DNA of 13,987 nt, taken from the NCBI GenBank assembly GCA_900549065.1, contig URNC01000040.1:1-13987 (forward strand), read 5' to 3'. Each line of letters begins with the position of its first letter. Positions within the stretch are counted from its first letter, which is position 1. This DNA is from an uncultured Collinsella sp. Lineage in GTDB: Bacteria; Actinomycetota; Coriobacteriia; Coriobacteriales; Coriobacteriaceae. The notes beneath the pieces are model-generated. The model did not search any database. It had not been told where the DNA came from and saw nothing but the letters and a program-made list of their open reading frames with translations. A program made the position numbers and the translations under genes. Below, in pieces: positions 13,567-13,987 of this stretch.

Positions 13567-13905
13567 CTACACCGCAGAGGGGCCGTGTTCGCCGGTGCGG
13601 ATGCGGATGACCTCCTCGACCGGCTCGACCCAGATTTTGCCGTCGCCGACGGCTCCGGTGCGAGCAGCGTTGCAGATAATCTCGACAATGTCGTCGACAT
13701 GTTCATCGGCACAAATGAGCGTGAACTGCACCTTAGGGATCGTGTTAACAAGCAACTCGTTGCCGCGCACGTATTCCTTCCAGCCATGTTGCGCACCGCA
13801 GCCCTGCACCTGGTTGATAGTCATACCACGAACATCGGCAGCAAACAGCGCGTCTTTAAGAACCTCAAGCTTCTCCTGGCGCACGATAGCCGTGATCTTT
13901 TTCAT
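13567..13905 (-). CDS. P-II family nitrogen-signalling protein lacking Tyr51
   Basis: This 112-aa protein has the normal length and layout of GlnB/GlnK: MKKITAIVRQEKLE at the N-terminus, a T-loop at about 37-55, the B-loop TGAVGDGKIWV (83-93) that binds ATP/ADP, and the C-loop RIRTGE (101-106). P-II trimers sense ATP/ADP and 2-oxoglutarate and bind targets such as AmtB or glutamine-synthetase control enzymes. Aligned without gaps to E. coli GlnB, the T-loop reads GWKEYVRGNEL, so position 51 (the Tyr that is uridylylated or adenylylated in most relatives) is Leu. Tyr45 is one residue away from the Tyr46 position, which is Val. Control by effector binding alone is therefore likely. The start is ATG 13905, with AGAGAGG 8 nt upstream. 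An amtB or glnA partner may lie beyond the contig end. Confidence 0.92.
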   Translation of the reverse strand: MKKITAIVRQEKLEVLKDALFAADVRGMTINQVQGCGAQHGWKEYVRGNELLVNTIPKVQFTLICADEHVDDIVEIICNAARTGAVGDGKIWVEPVEEVIRIRTGEHGPSAV

Positions 13906-13950
13906 AATGAATTCCTCTCTTTATCAAATAAATGAATTGCCATTCAATGA

Positions 13951-13987
13951 CTGTCTCTTATACACATCTGACGCTGCCGACGAAGGC
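13951..13987. other. Nextera transposon adapter left at the contig end (artefact)
   Basis: From 13951 the sequence is CTGTCTCTTATACACATCT, the Tn5 mosaic-end complement used in Nextera libraries, continuing without a gap into GACGCTGCCGACGA, the rest of the read-1 adapter complement. The last four bases, AGGC, would be the start of an index. Genomic sequence therefore ends at about 13950. Confidence 0.97.

Overview
The window is high-GC (roughly 60%), gene-dense and bacterial. It looks like a gut actinobacterium of class Coriobacteriia, probably Collinsella-like. That placement is an inference from protein character: a giant fused 2-hydroxyacyl-CoA dehydratase activase, a LAQTGD sorting signal and an unusual P-II protein. 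No marker gene confirms it. The window ends at a contig end: the last 37 bases (13951-13987) are Nextera-type transposon adapter, not genome.

Layout. 1-384 (+) is the 3' end of an OPT-family transporter, followed by two convergent hairpin terminators. 586-4041 (-) encodes a 1151-aa secreted, sortase-anchored protein in which a CAP (SCP/PR1) domain sits between long Ala-rich coiled coils. A G9 tract lies just behind its signal peptide. 4349-5488 (+) is a DUF389 membrane protein carrying an EF-hand-like loop. 5615-6064 (-) is a small membrane-anchored protein of unknown function, preceded by a 12-codon mini-ORF and a nested stem-loop. 6255-6475 (-) is a frameshifted gene fragment.

6561-12064 (-) is a two-gene operon: a TTG-initiated TetR-type regulator, then after 11 nt a 1593-aa protein combining two BadF/HgdC-type ATPase domains with DUF2229-like and HgdB-like regions. 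Direct repeats overlapping an extended -10 upstream of the regulator are likely operators. The catalytic dehydratase partner is not in the window.

12065-12621 was the most interesting stretch. It holds a 41-codon ORF (-) for a one-helix peptide with a basic tail, with a strong Shine-Dalgarno site inside a potential hairpin. A convergent small-RNA candidate on the + strand has a sigma70-like promoter and ends at a hairpin terminator that covers the peptide's stop codon. This is the architecture of a type I toxin-antitoxin system. Two copies of a GTGACAAAGGG...CCCTTTGTCAC palindrome flank it. 12622-13485 (-) is a Cof-type HAD phosphatase, and 13567-13905 (-) is a P-II signalling protein that lacks the usual modifiable Tyr51.
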